NCBI RefSeq assembly: GCF_036226505.1 | Contig: NZ_CP108484.1 | Coordinates: 558,001 to 622,000 of the forward strand | Length of the DNA stretch: 64,000 nt | Direction: 5' to 3' | DNA from: Kitasatospora sp. NBC_01246 | GTDB lineage: Bacteria > Actinomycetota > Actinomycetes > Streptomycetales > Streptomycetaceae | Shown: one piece after another, positions 57,009 to 64,000 of the stretch | Layout: the number at the start of each line of letters is the position of its first letter | Position numbering within the stretch: the stretch's first letter is position 1 | Notes under the pieces: model-generated | Told to the model about the DNA's origin: nothing | The model's input: only the letters and a program-made list of their open reading frames with translations | The model's database searches: none | Translations under genes and position numbers: made by a program

Positions 57009-57734
57009 CATCACCAGCGGCGGCTTGGCCAGGAGGTCCGCCCAGAACTCCGCGCCGAACTCGCGGAGGCCGGCTTCGGACACCTGGATCGGCACCCACT
57101 CCAGGTCACGGAATCCGGCCGCCCGCAGGCACTCCTCGTAGACCTCGCGACGCGGAACGGTGCTGACGATGCTGATCGGCCGCGGGTCGAGGAGCGCCGT
57201 GACCCGCACCCGCGGACCGGTCCCGGCCTCCTCACCGATCGGCTCGCAGCGGAACCCGTACCGCTCCAGGGACGGACAGTCGAACGCGTAGTCGGGCCGC
57301 TGGGCGAACACGAAGAACTCGCCGCCGGGCACCAGGTTCCGGTGGATGTTGCGGCACATCCGCTCCAGCTGCTCCACGGATTCCGCGTAGTTGAGACACT
57401 GCACGGCCAGCGCGAGGTCGAACCGCCGGTCCAGCGGCGCCAGCTCGGCGACGTCGCCGACCTCGTAGCGCACGTCCAGCGGCTCACGCCGTTCCATGTC
57501 CCGCGCGGCGGCGATCATCTCGACGGAGATGTCGACGCCGAACACCTCGGAGGCGCCGCGCCGCTTGAACTCCCTGCTGTAGAAGCCGGTGCCGCACGCC
57601 AGGTCGAGGACCGACCTGCCCTTCACGTCCCCGACCATGCCGAGGAAGCTCGGCACCTCCCCGTAACGCATCAGCGGCAGGGACTTGAAACCCTCGAACG
57701 CCTCGCCGATCCCGTCGTACTGCTGCACGCTCAC
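56991..57734 (-). CDS. Class I SAM-dependent methyltransferase
   Basis: A 247-residue soluble methyltransferase. The motif I loop is VLDLACGTGFYSREFKRRGA (~42), acidic end VFGVDISVEMIAAARDME, motif IV FDLALAVQCLNYAESVEQLE and motif post-I/VI NLVPGGEFFVFAQRPDY. The group resembles ToxA-like methyltransferases acting on small heterocycles, but the substrate is unknown. The C-terminus is next to a tandem repeat and is possibly variable. Start ATG 57734. Confidence 0.92.
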   Translation of the reverse strand: MSVQQYDGIGEAFEGFKSLPLMRYGEVPSFLGMVGDVKGRSVLDLACGTGFYSREFKRRGASEVFGVDISVEMIAAARDMERREPLDVRYEVGDVAELAPLDRRFDLALAVQCLNYAESVEQLERMCRNIHRNLVPGGEFFVFAQRPDYAFDCPSLERYGFRCEPIGEEAGTGPRVRVTALLDPRPISIVSTVPRREVYEECLRAAGFRDLEWVPIQVSEAGLREFGAEFWADLLAKPPLVMLRCRA

Positions 57735-57937
57735 GTGCCGCCCCCTTTATGTCCTTCGCCCGTGCTTCGTCCGGTACGCGGCCACTCCGGCTCGCCGGAC
57801 GCGGCGGGTGGAGGCCCGCCCGGGCCGTGGCGACGAGTCTCCTCCGCGCGGTGCGACGGCCGTACTGGCGGATGACACAAAGAAGTCGGCCGGGTGACGC
57901 GCGGGCACCGGCGTCCCGACACGACGTCACAGCTCGT

Positions 57938-58411
57938 TCAGGGGCGGCCGTTCGGGGCCGCCGTGCCCCCGTAGCCGGCCCGGACCCGTTCGAGGTACCG
58001 GTCGGCGCTCCCGTGGGGGTGGTCCTCGGCGCCGTGGCGGCGCAGGTAGATCCGACCGCCGGCGTGCAGGCGCAGCGTGGTGGTCGCCCAGCGGGGTGGC
58101 CCGGCCGGGTCGCGGCCGGCGCCGGTGAGGGAGGTGGCGCCGAGCACGGGCACGGTGTCGGGGAACATCGCGGTGGCGTCGGCGGCCGAGGCGGCGGGTG
58201 GGTGGCCGGTGCGGTTGGCGCTGCTGACGTAGCGGATCGGGTGGTCCTCCAGGACGGGCAGCAGGGGTGTCCAGCGGGCGCCGAACAGCAGGGTCCAGCC
58301 GTCCCGACTGGCCGGGGGCAGCCAGTCGGGGAGCGTGGCGCCGGGGCGGAGCGGCACGAGCAGGGTGACGCGTTCCTCGGTGAGCAGGCGGCGGGCCGCC
58401 CACCGCGCACC
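57938..58411 (-). pseudogene. Truncated YrdC/Sua5-domain gene
   Basis: About 157 codons on the minus strand carry the C-terminal two-thirds of a YrdC-type domain: RRLLTEERVTLLVPLRPGAT, PVLEDHPIRYVSSANRTGHP (the conserved SSAN-x-(S/T)-G), DATAMFPDTVPVL and a C-terminal RIYLRRHGAEDH. Full-length L-threonylcarbamoyladenylate synthase-like proteins need ~60 more N-terminal residues with the KxR-S-T/N motif for ATP binding; the upstream sequence is unrelated. No start codon with a site is seen. Probably a 5' deletion. Confidence 0.55.
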
Positions 58412-58827
58412 CCGATCCCCGCCCGGCCGGACCGCGCGGCGTTCGTACCCTCGTCGGCTGGGAGCAGCCGGCGACCCACTCTGGCGAGCCGGTCGGGCGG
58501 CGAGGGGCCGGCCGAGGCGACCGGGGTTCCGCCCGGCCCGCATCGAATCTCTCAACTCCCTTGCGACACAGTCTCCTTCGCGCGGCGGACGCGGGTACCT
58601 CCGGAGACCGCGGACCGGATCCTCAGTCAGGACGACGCGGGACGGCTCTCCGACCCCCGCCGCCCCGCCCGGACGGACCCCCGGCGGCCGCGGTACGACC
58701 GACGGAGTGCGACGGGGCACGATGGGGGCGCGTGGAAGCAGTGGGCGGGCGTCGCTCTGGTCAGCGGTCCCGACGCGCCTGCACCCTGGTGCGGGAGACG
58801 GGCACCGGGCCGTCGGAGGAGGGGTCC

Positions 58828-60300
58828 ATGGGAACGCGGGCGCACGAGTCGGACCGTCGCTGGGAGAGGGCCGTGGTCATCGGCGGCGGGTACGCCGGTC
58901 TCGTCACGGCGCGGGTGCTGACCGACTGCTTCCGCGAGGTCGTCCTCCTGGAGCGGGACGAGGTGGACGAGCACACCGGCGTCCACCCGCACGCCCCGCA
59001 GGGCCACCACGCGCACGCCATGCTGGCCAGGGGCGCGGAGGTGCTGGAGACGCTCTTCCCGGGCCTGCGCGAGGAACTGCGCGAACTCGGCGCCCCGGTC
59101 TACGACTACGGGGAGCGGATGAGCTTCCTGCAACCGGCCGGCTTCGCCCCGCGGCACCCGACGGGCGTGCTGATCCAGTCGTTCACCCGGGACGAGCTGG
59201 AACGCCGGCTGCGGCGCCGGGTGCTGGCCCTGCCCGGTGTGAGGCTGCTGGCCCCGGCACGCTGCGAGGGCCTGCTCGCGGAGCGTCCCGGGGCCGTGAC
59301 CGGGGTGGTGTACCGGGTGGCCGGCGCCGAGGAGCCGGCCACCCTGGCGGCGGACCTGGTGGTCGACGCCTCCGGGCGCGCCGGCGGGCTGGACGGCCGG
59401 CTCGACGCCCTGGGCGTGCGGGTGCCCGCGCCGCGTGTGGTGAAGGCGAAGATCACCTACACCTCGATGGTCTTCGCCAGGCCGGAGCGGGACCGCCCGG
59501 ACTTCGACGCCGCCTACCAGATGACCTTCGCGCCGGGCATCCCGCGCGGCGGCGTCATCCTGGCCGTCGAGCGGAACCGCTGGACGTGCTCGCTGTTCGG
59601 CTTCGACGACCAGGTGCCGCCGACCGACGACCAGGGGTACCTCGACTTCGCCCGGAGCCTGGCGAACCCCCTGCTGGCCGAGCTGATCGAGCGCCGCACC
59701 CGTCCGGGGCCGACCCGCCGGTACGTCAATCCCAACAACCAGTGGAGCCAGTACCACCGGGTCAGGGACTGGCCCGAGCGCCTGCTCGCCGTCGGCGACT
59801 CGGTCTGCGTGTTCAACCCGGTGTACGGGCAGGGGCTCACCGTGGCGGCGCTGGAGGCCCGGCTCCTGCAGCGGATGCTGGCCGCCCGCCGGGCCGGGGG
59901 CGAGGGACTGGACGGACTGGGCCGCCGGTTCCAGCGCCGGCTGGCCCGCGTGCTGCTGGTGCCCTGGACGCTGTCGAGCAACTCGGACCTGATGTGGAAC
60001 CCGGACGAGCGGCCGCTGCCGGCCCGGGTGGCCCACTGGTACAACTCCCAGGTCTTCACGGTGGCGGTGCACGACCCGGAGGTGTGGTCCCGGTTCGTCC
60101 GGGTCGCCAACATGGTCGCGCCGCCCACCCTGCTCTTCCAGCCCTCCGTCCTGCGGAAGGTCGTCGGCGCGGCGCTGCGTCGCCGCCGTGCCGCGCCGCC
60201 GGCCCCCACCACGCCGACGGCCCGCACGGCCCGCACCGACGGCCACCCGGTGCCCGGGCCGGCGACGGAAGCGCCGTCCTCGACCATGCCATCGCGGTAG
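58828..60300 (+). CDS. FAD-dependent monooxygenase/epoxidase-like flavoprotein
   Basis: A 490-residue flavoprotein. The N-terminal dinucleotide loop is VVIGGGYAGLVTARVLTDCF (~15-34), the VLERDxx Arg region follows, and GDSVCVFNPVYGQGLTVAAL (~330) is the second FAD motif. The GVHPHAPQGHHAHAMLARGA block is typical of the MonCI/Lsd18 polyether epoxidase group and related hydroxylases. ATG 58828 has GGAGGAGGGG. It is 23 nt from the start of the methyltransferase gene, so the two are an operon for modifying a small molecule. Substrate unknown. Confidence 0.88.
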   Translation: MGTRAHESDRRWERAVVIGGGYAGLVTARVLTDCFREVVLLERDEVDEHTGVHPHAPQGHHAHAMLARGAEVLETLFPGLREELRELGAPVYDYGERMSFLQPAGFAPRHPTGVLIQSFTRDELERRLRRRVLALPGVRLLAPARCEGLLAERPGAVTGVVYRVAGAEEPATLAADLVVDASGRAGGLDGRLDALGVRVPAPRVVKAKITYTSMVFARPERDRPDFDAAYQMTFAPGIPRGGVILAVERNRWTCSLFGFDDQVPPTDDQGYLDFARSLANPLLAELIERRTRPGPTRRYVNPNNQWSQYHRVRDWPERLLAVGDSVCVFNPVYGQGLTVAALEARLLQRMLAARRAGGEGLDGLGRRFQRRLARVLLVPWTLSSNSDLMWNPDERPLPARVAHWYNSQVFTVAVHDPEVWSRFVRVANMVAPPTLLFQPSVLRKVVGAALRRRRAAPPAPTTPTARTARTDGHPVPGPATEAPSSTMPSR

Positions 60301-60323
60301 GGCTTCACCCCAGGGAGGGACGC

Positions 60324-61220
60324 ATGACCGACACCACGGATCGGAACAGCGGCGTGGAAGGGGGCGTCGGGGTCACCGCGCTGCTGGTCGCCGCCGCACG
60401 GGCGATCGAGACCCACCGCCGGGACAGCCTGGCCCAGGACGCCTTCGCGGAGCACTTCGTGCGCGCCGCCCCGGCCTCCGCGGGCTGGCCGGTCCGGGGG
60501 CGGGAGGCCCCGGGCGGGGACGCGAACCCGCTCTGGGGGCGGTTCGCCCGCTACTTCGGTCTGCGAACGAGGGTCCTCGACGACTTCCTGCTCCGCTCGG
60601 TCCGCGCCGACGCCCGCCAAGTGGTGCTGCTCGGAGCCGGGTTGGACGCACGGGCGTTCCGGCTGGACTGGCCGCCCGGCTGCGTGGTCTTCGAGATCGA
60701 CCGGCCCGGGGTGCTGGCGTTCAAGCACCGGGTCCTCGACGGGCTGTCCGCCGTCCCGAGGGCGGCGCGCGTACCCGTCCCGGCCGATCTGCGCGCCGAC
60801 TGGGTCGGGGCGCTGACCGGCGCGGGCTTCGACCCGGCCGCCCCGAGCGTCTGGCTGGCCGAGGGGCTGCTGTTCTACCTGCCCAGCGCCGTCGAGTCGC
60901 ACCTCGTCGGCGCGGTGGACCGGTTGAGCACCGGCGGCAGCGCCCTGGCGTACGAGGCCAAGCTCGAACCGGACCTGCTGCGGTACCGAGACAGCCCGCT
61001 CTACACCGCGACGAGGGAGCAGATCGGGATCGACCTGCTCACCCTGTTCAACCTCGAACCCCGGCCCGACTCGGCGGGCGCCCTGGCGGACCGGGGCTGG
61101 ACCACCTCCGTCAGCACCCCCTTCGAGTTCACCCACCGGCACGGCCGCGGCCCGCTGCCCGAGCAGAACGACGCGCTGGCGGGCAACCGCTGGGTGTTCG
61201 CGCACAAGCCCCGGCGCTGA
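60324..61220 (+). CDS. Leucine-carboxyl-methyltransferase-like SAM methyltransferase (Ppm2-like)
   Basis: The 298-residue protein is of the LCMT/UPF0677-type: VTALLVAAARAIETHRRDSL, the SAM-binding VVLLGAGLDARAFRLDWPPG, FEIDRPGVLAFKHRVL and WLAEGLLFYLPSAVESHLVG. These are normal motif positions for that group, common as lone actinobacterial methyltransferases acting on small-molecule acids or hydroxyls. GGAGGGA precedes the ATG at 60324. Transcribed with the upstream FAD gene. Confidence 0.92.
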   Translation: MTDTTDRNSGVEGGVGVTALLVAAARAIETHRRDSLAQDAFAEHFVRAAPASAGWPVRGREAPGGDANPLWGRFARYFGLRTRVLDDFLLRSVRADARQVVLLGAGLDARAFRLDWPPGCVVFEIDRPGVLAFKHRVLDGLSAVPRAARVPVPADLRADWVGALTGAGFDPAAPSVWLAEGLLFYLPSAVESHLVGAVDRLSTGGSALAYEAKLEPDLLRYRDSPLYTATREQIGIDLLTLFNLEPRPDSAGALADRGWTTSVSTPFEFTHRHGRGPLPEQNDALAGNRWVFAHKPRR

Positions 61221-61971
61221 CCTGCCCACCGGGCCGGGCCTCCGGGCCGGTGCTCGGACCGGAGCACCGGCCCCGGGCACCGGGCCCGACCGCGGGTCAC
61301 GCGCCCGGGCCCGGGCCCGGCTCCCGCTCCTCTCGCGCCGGTCGACGAGGACGGTCCGGACCGCGGGCCCGACGAGGCGGTCGCCCACCCGCGCGCCGAG
61401 CGTGCCCGGCCGCCAGGTCGCACCGACTCCCAGCCCGCGCAGCGGCTCCTGGGCGGCCGACAGGACGACGACGGTGGACAGGGCCCGGAAGAGCACGTCC
61501 TGCCACGGGCCCGGGGGCGCCCTCGGGCAGGGGCCAGGAGACAGCTGCGGACCACACTCGGCACTCCCCCGGGGTGGGTGACCACTCGTCCGTCCAGGAT
61601 CGGGCCTGCCGGGGGATCCGGACAGCCTTCCGCGAGATGTCCCGAATAGAGGGCTCATCACACCAAGGCCGGTCAGCGTCGGTTCCCGGCACCCGCTGAA
61701 CGGCTGCCGCGCCCGAGCGGGCCCCGGGCACCGGCGACCCCCCGGGGCGACGGGGCGGCGACCGCCGCCGGTGCGTCGCGGGCGGGTGCGGGCCGCGCCC
61801 CTGGCATGCTGCTGAGCGCGGCTTCGGCTTCGTCCGGCCCCACCCGACCGGGCCTCACGACCGGCCTCCCGACCGGTGAGCCGGCCGGTGGGCCTCCCGG
61901 TGGGCAGCGGCAGCGGGCGCCCTGGGGCCTGGGAGACCGGAACGGCGGAGAGGAACGGAAGGGGTGCGCGC
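61221..61971. other. 750-nt intergenic region without a supported gene
   Basis: A minus-strand stretch at roughly 61320-61500 reads LFRALSTVVVLSAAQEPLRG then LGVGATWRPGTLGARVGDRL and looks protein-like, but lacks identity, start or continuation. The region close to 61972 contains a good AGGAACGGAAGGGG ribosome site for glutaminase. No repeats or RNAs seen. Confidence 0.3.
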
Positions 61972-63336
61972 ATGGACCCGGTGACGAAGGCGCTCAACGA
62001 ACTGCACCGGCGGATCAGCGGGCTGACGGACGGCGAAGTCGCCTCCTACATCCCGCAGCTCGCCCAGGCCGACCCCGACGACTTCGGGATCGCCCTCACC
62101 AGCATGGGCGGCCGCCGCTACCAGGCGGGCAAGGCCGACACCGAGTTCACCATCCAGTCGGTCTCCAAGCCCTTCGTCTACGCACTGGCCCTCACCGACC
62201 TCGGGCCCGACGAGATGCTCCGACGGGTCGGCGCCGAGCCCAGCGGCGAGGCCTTCAACGCCATCAGCCTGGAGCCGGTCACCGGGCGCCCGGCCAACCC
62301 GATGGTCAACGCCGGCGCGATCGCCACCACCGCCCTGGTCGCGGCGGCCGACCCCGAGGCGCGGTCCGCCCGGATCCTGGACTGCCTGTCCGCGTTCGCC
62401 GGCCGCCGACTGGGCTACGACGAGGAGGTGTACGCCTCCGAGGCCGCCAGCGGCGACCGCAACCGCGCGCTCGCCTACCTGATGCGCTCGGCCGGCTCGT
62501 TGACCGACGACCCGTACGCCGTGACGGCCACCTACTTCCGCCAGTGCTCCGTCCTGGTCACCGCGGCCGACCTCGCGGTGATGGCCGCGACCCTGGCCAA
62601 CGGCGGCCGCAACCCGGTCACCGGCGAGCGGGTCGTGGAGCGGAGCGTGGCGGTGCGGACCCTGGCCGTCATGGCCACCTGCGGGATGTACGACGGCGCC
62701 GGGGAGTGGCTGCTGAACGTCGGGCTGCCGGCCAAGAGCGGGGTGGCCGGCGGGCTGATCGCGGCCAGCCCGGGCCGGTTCGGGGTCGCGGTCTACAGCC
62801 CGCCGCTGGACCGGGAGGGCAACTCCGTGCGGGGCGTGGCCGCGCTCACCGCGATGTCCGAGCGGCTCACCCTCCACCTCATGCACGCACCGGTGCACCT
62901 GACGGCCACCGTCACCGACACCGGGCACGGCGCGCGCTCCTCCCGCACCCGCAGCCCGGAGCAGACCGCGCTGCTCAACCGCAGCCGGCAGCGCATCATC
63001 GCCGTCGGCGCCCAGGGCGAGCTGGAGTTCACCGAGACCGAGCAGCTGCTGGGCGCCGTCGAGGGGGCCGTCCCCGCGACACCCGGCTGGCTGGTGCTGG
63101 ACCTGATGGCCGTCACCGGCATCCGCCCCGGCTCCGCCGCGATGCTCGCCGCCGGTCTGGCGGACATCGCCCAGCGGGGCCACCGGATCGTCGTCGCCGC
63201 CCAGGAGCCGTTCCTGGCCGCGGCCGACGGGCACCCCGACTGGCAGGCCTTCACCAGCCGCGACGACGCGGTGGCCTGGTGCGAGGACCGGCTCCTGGCC
63301 GGCGAAGCGCCCCTCGCACCGTCCGCCCCGAGCTGA
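61972..63336 (+). CDS. glsA: Glutaminase A with C-terminal STAS domain
   Basis: The 454-residue protein has a serine-dependent beta-lactamase-fold glutaminase (residues ~1-310) fused to a STAS domain (~325-440). FTIQSVSKPFVYALAL carries the catalytic Ser-x-x-Lys, and MVNAGAI, ATYFRQCSVLVTAADLAVM and AKSGVAGGLIAASPGRFGVA are classic glsA. The STAS part (LEFTETEQLLGAVEG; WLVLDLMAVTGIRPGSAAML) resembles anti-sigma antagonists and may gate enzyme activity. The reaction is L-glutamine to glutamate and ammonia. The same fusion exists in other actinobacteria. ATG 61972. Confidence 0.93.
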   Translation: MDPVTKALNELHRRISGLTDGEVASYIPQLAQADPDDFGIALTSMGGRRYQAGKADTEFTIQSVSKPFVYALALTDLGPDEMLRRVGAEPSGEAFNAISLEPVTGRPANPMVNAGAIATTALVAAADPEARSARILDCLSAFAGRRLGYDEEVYASEAASGDRNRALAYLMRSAGSLTDDPYAVTATYFRQCSVLVTAADLAVMAATLANGGRNPVTGERVVERSVAVRTLAVMATCGMYDGAGEWLLNVGLPAKSGVAGGLIAASPGRFGVAVYSPPLDREGNSVRGVAALTAMSERLTLHLMHAPVHLTATVTDTGHGARSSRTRSPEQTALLNRSRQRIIAVGAQGELEFTETEQLLGAVEGAVPATPGWLVLDLMAVTGIRPGSAAMLAAGLADIAQRGHRIVVAAQEPFLAAADGHPDWQAFTSRDDAVAWCEDRLLAGEAPLAPSAPS

Positions 63337-63383
63337 CCTCGTCGGGGCGTGCTGCCGGGCTGCCCGGTGCGACCAGAACGCAC

Positions 63384-63426
63384 GGAGCCCGGTCACCGCC
63401 GACGACGATCGGGGCGACCGGGCTCC
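63384..63426. terminator. Hairpin between glutaminase and RDD genes
   Basis: GGAGCCCGGTC (63384-63394) pairs with GACCGGGCTCC (63416-63426). Located between the convergent genes. Confidence 0.65.
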
Positions 63427-63456
63427 ATCGGGCCCGCCGGGGGGACCGGCCCGCGG

Positions 63457-64000
63457 TCAGGACTCCTTGACCACCACGGTCTTGGCCGCTTTGTCGTGGA
63501 AGCACTGCTGGAGCGGCTTGTCCCAGAGCAGCGACAACACGTTCACCAGCGAGAACACCGAGCCGACGCAGTAGACCGCCTGGGGCAGGCCGTAGACCGC
63601 GCTGCGGGTCCACAGCTCGTTGTCGCTCGGGCGGCCGCCGTGCGTCGCCGAGACCACCCGCAGCTTCATCGCCTTCTTGCCGACGGTCTGCTGGCCCTGG
63701 CTGAGCATCATCGCCGCCTCGTAGGCGAAGACGATCAGCGCGCCGATGACGGCGGCCAGGATCGAACCCGCCACGGTCGTGAAGGCCAGCTGGAGCACGA
63801 TCAACGGGATCAGCAGCACGCCCAGGTCGATCAGACGGGCCAGGAAGCGGTCGGCCGGGGTGGCCAGGGTCCGGCTCCCGGGCGGCGGCGGTCCGTACGG
63901 ACCCGCCGGGCCGACCCACGGCGGGAGCTGGCCGCCGCCCTGCGGGTAGCCCTGCGCGGGCGGCGGGTAGCCGGGAGCGCCCTGGGCGTAGCCGGGCGGC
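63457..64000 (-). CDS. RDD-family membrane protein (5' end outside window)
   Basis: About 180 residues are visible. A Pro/Gly/Gln/Tyr-rich N-terminal tract (PPGYAQGAPGYPPPAQGYPQ) is followed by RFLARLIDLGVLLIPLIVLQ (the R-D of the RDD motif), AAVIGALIVFAYEAAMMLSQ, then GKKAMKLRVVSATHG and SLLWDKPLQQCFHDKAAKTV VV, which form the typical second half with the final D-K. RDD proteins are multi-pass and of uncertain function; some exchange Na+/Li+ for H+. The start lies beyond 64000. Confidence 0.9.
   Translation of the reverse strand, partial: PPGYAQGAPGYPPPAQGYPQGGGQLPPWVGPAGPYGPPPPGSRTLATPADRFLARLIDLGVLLIPLIVLQLAFTTVAGSILAAVIGALIVFAYEAAMMLSQGQQTVGKKAMKLRVVSATHGGRPSDNELWTRSAVYGLPQAVYCVGSVFSLVNVLSLLWDKPLQQCFHDKAAKTVVVKES

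Noticed and set aside
61321-61500. Protein-like minus-strand stretch VVVLSAAQEPLRGLG
   Set aside because: Too short and without family identity; could be chance in a GC-rich intergenic region.
59514-61997. An 827-codon minus-strand frame opposite the flavoprotein and methyltransferase genes
   Set aside because: Antisense shadow; only a short piece around 61320-61500 looks protein-like and it is not enough for a call.
1-64000. CRISPR array, prophage or integrative element
   Set aside because: No evenly spaced repeat-spacer arrays, integrases, phage structural genes or att-like flanks beside the tRNA were found.

Overview
The window is one contiguous piece of a very GC-rich actinobacterial chromosome, most probably a Streptomyces or Kitasatospora. 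The reasons are strong third-position GC bias, many GTG and TTG starts, a mycothione reductase (mycothiol is the actinobacterial thiol), tandem Ser/Thr kinases with PQQ-type beta-propellers, large numbers of TetR, MarR, GntR and MerR regulators, several apparently leaderless genes, and an initiator tRNA of actinobacterial type. The gene mix of isolated regulators with their targets, decayed fragments and one transposase remnant suggests chromosome-arm or accessory DNA rather than the conserved core. No CRISPR array, prophage or large biosynthetic cluster is seen.

Layout: 1-6.4 kb holds the end of a Rox-like FAD monooxygenase, two tandem Ser/Thr kinase/PQQ receptors and a small membrane protein. 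6.5-14 kb has an acyl-CoA dehydrogenase, a truncated NAD(P)-binding gene, a serine hydrolase, NAD kinase, an amidohydrolase, a MmyB-like regulator and an aldo/keto reductase. 14-21.3 kb has a lectin-like fragment, a HelD-family RNA polymerase recycling ATPase, a peptide deformylase divergent from a winged-helix regulator over a double palindrome, a Nudix-like protein, and a TetR/SDR pair. 21.4-25 kb is a five-gene operon (DoxX-like, BtaA-like DUF3419, DUF2071, methyltransferase, membrane protein) behind a 14-bp palindrome. 25-32 kb has a permease remnant next to a GntR regulator, a MarR/SnoaL divergent pair, an IS5-type remnant, a DedA/phospholipid-methyltransferase pair and a two-component system. 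32-42 kb has a MerR/SDR pair, a coiled-coil protein, two GNAT proteins (one fused), a secreted S33 peptidase, an aldehyde dehydrogenase, an exported epoxide-hydrolase-like enzyme and a TetR regulator.

42-44 kb holds an ABC-F protein preceded by a leader with a nine-codon upstream ORF and a terminator-like hairpin, then tRNA-fMet. 44-47.7 kb is a minus-strand lipid-phosphate operon (PAP2-DAG kinase fusion, YihY/BrkB protein, PAP2 phosphatase). 47.7-52.4 kb has mycothione reductase, transketolase, DoxX and a 51-residue hydrophobic protein. 52.4-64 kb has a frameshifted SpoIIE-type phosphatase, an RsbW-like ATPase, a 32-bp perfect palindrome, a small secreted protein, a patatin/TetR divergent pair, an FGE-like protein, three methyltransferase or FAD genes, a truncated YrdC-domain gene, a glutaminase-STAS fusion and an RDD protein running off the end.

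Two themes stand out. One is lipid and membrane chemistry (BtaA-like operon, phospholipid methyltransferase with DedA, PAP2/DAGK/YihY operon, patatin). The other is antibiotic and stress response at the expression machinery (Rox-like monooxygenase, HelD protein, regulated deformylase, ABC-F with attenuator). The least explained element is the 21.5-25.0 kb operon. Intact genes alternate with clearly broken ones, so the region appears to be turning over.
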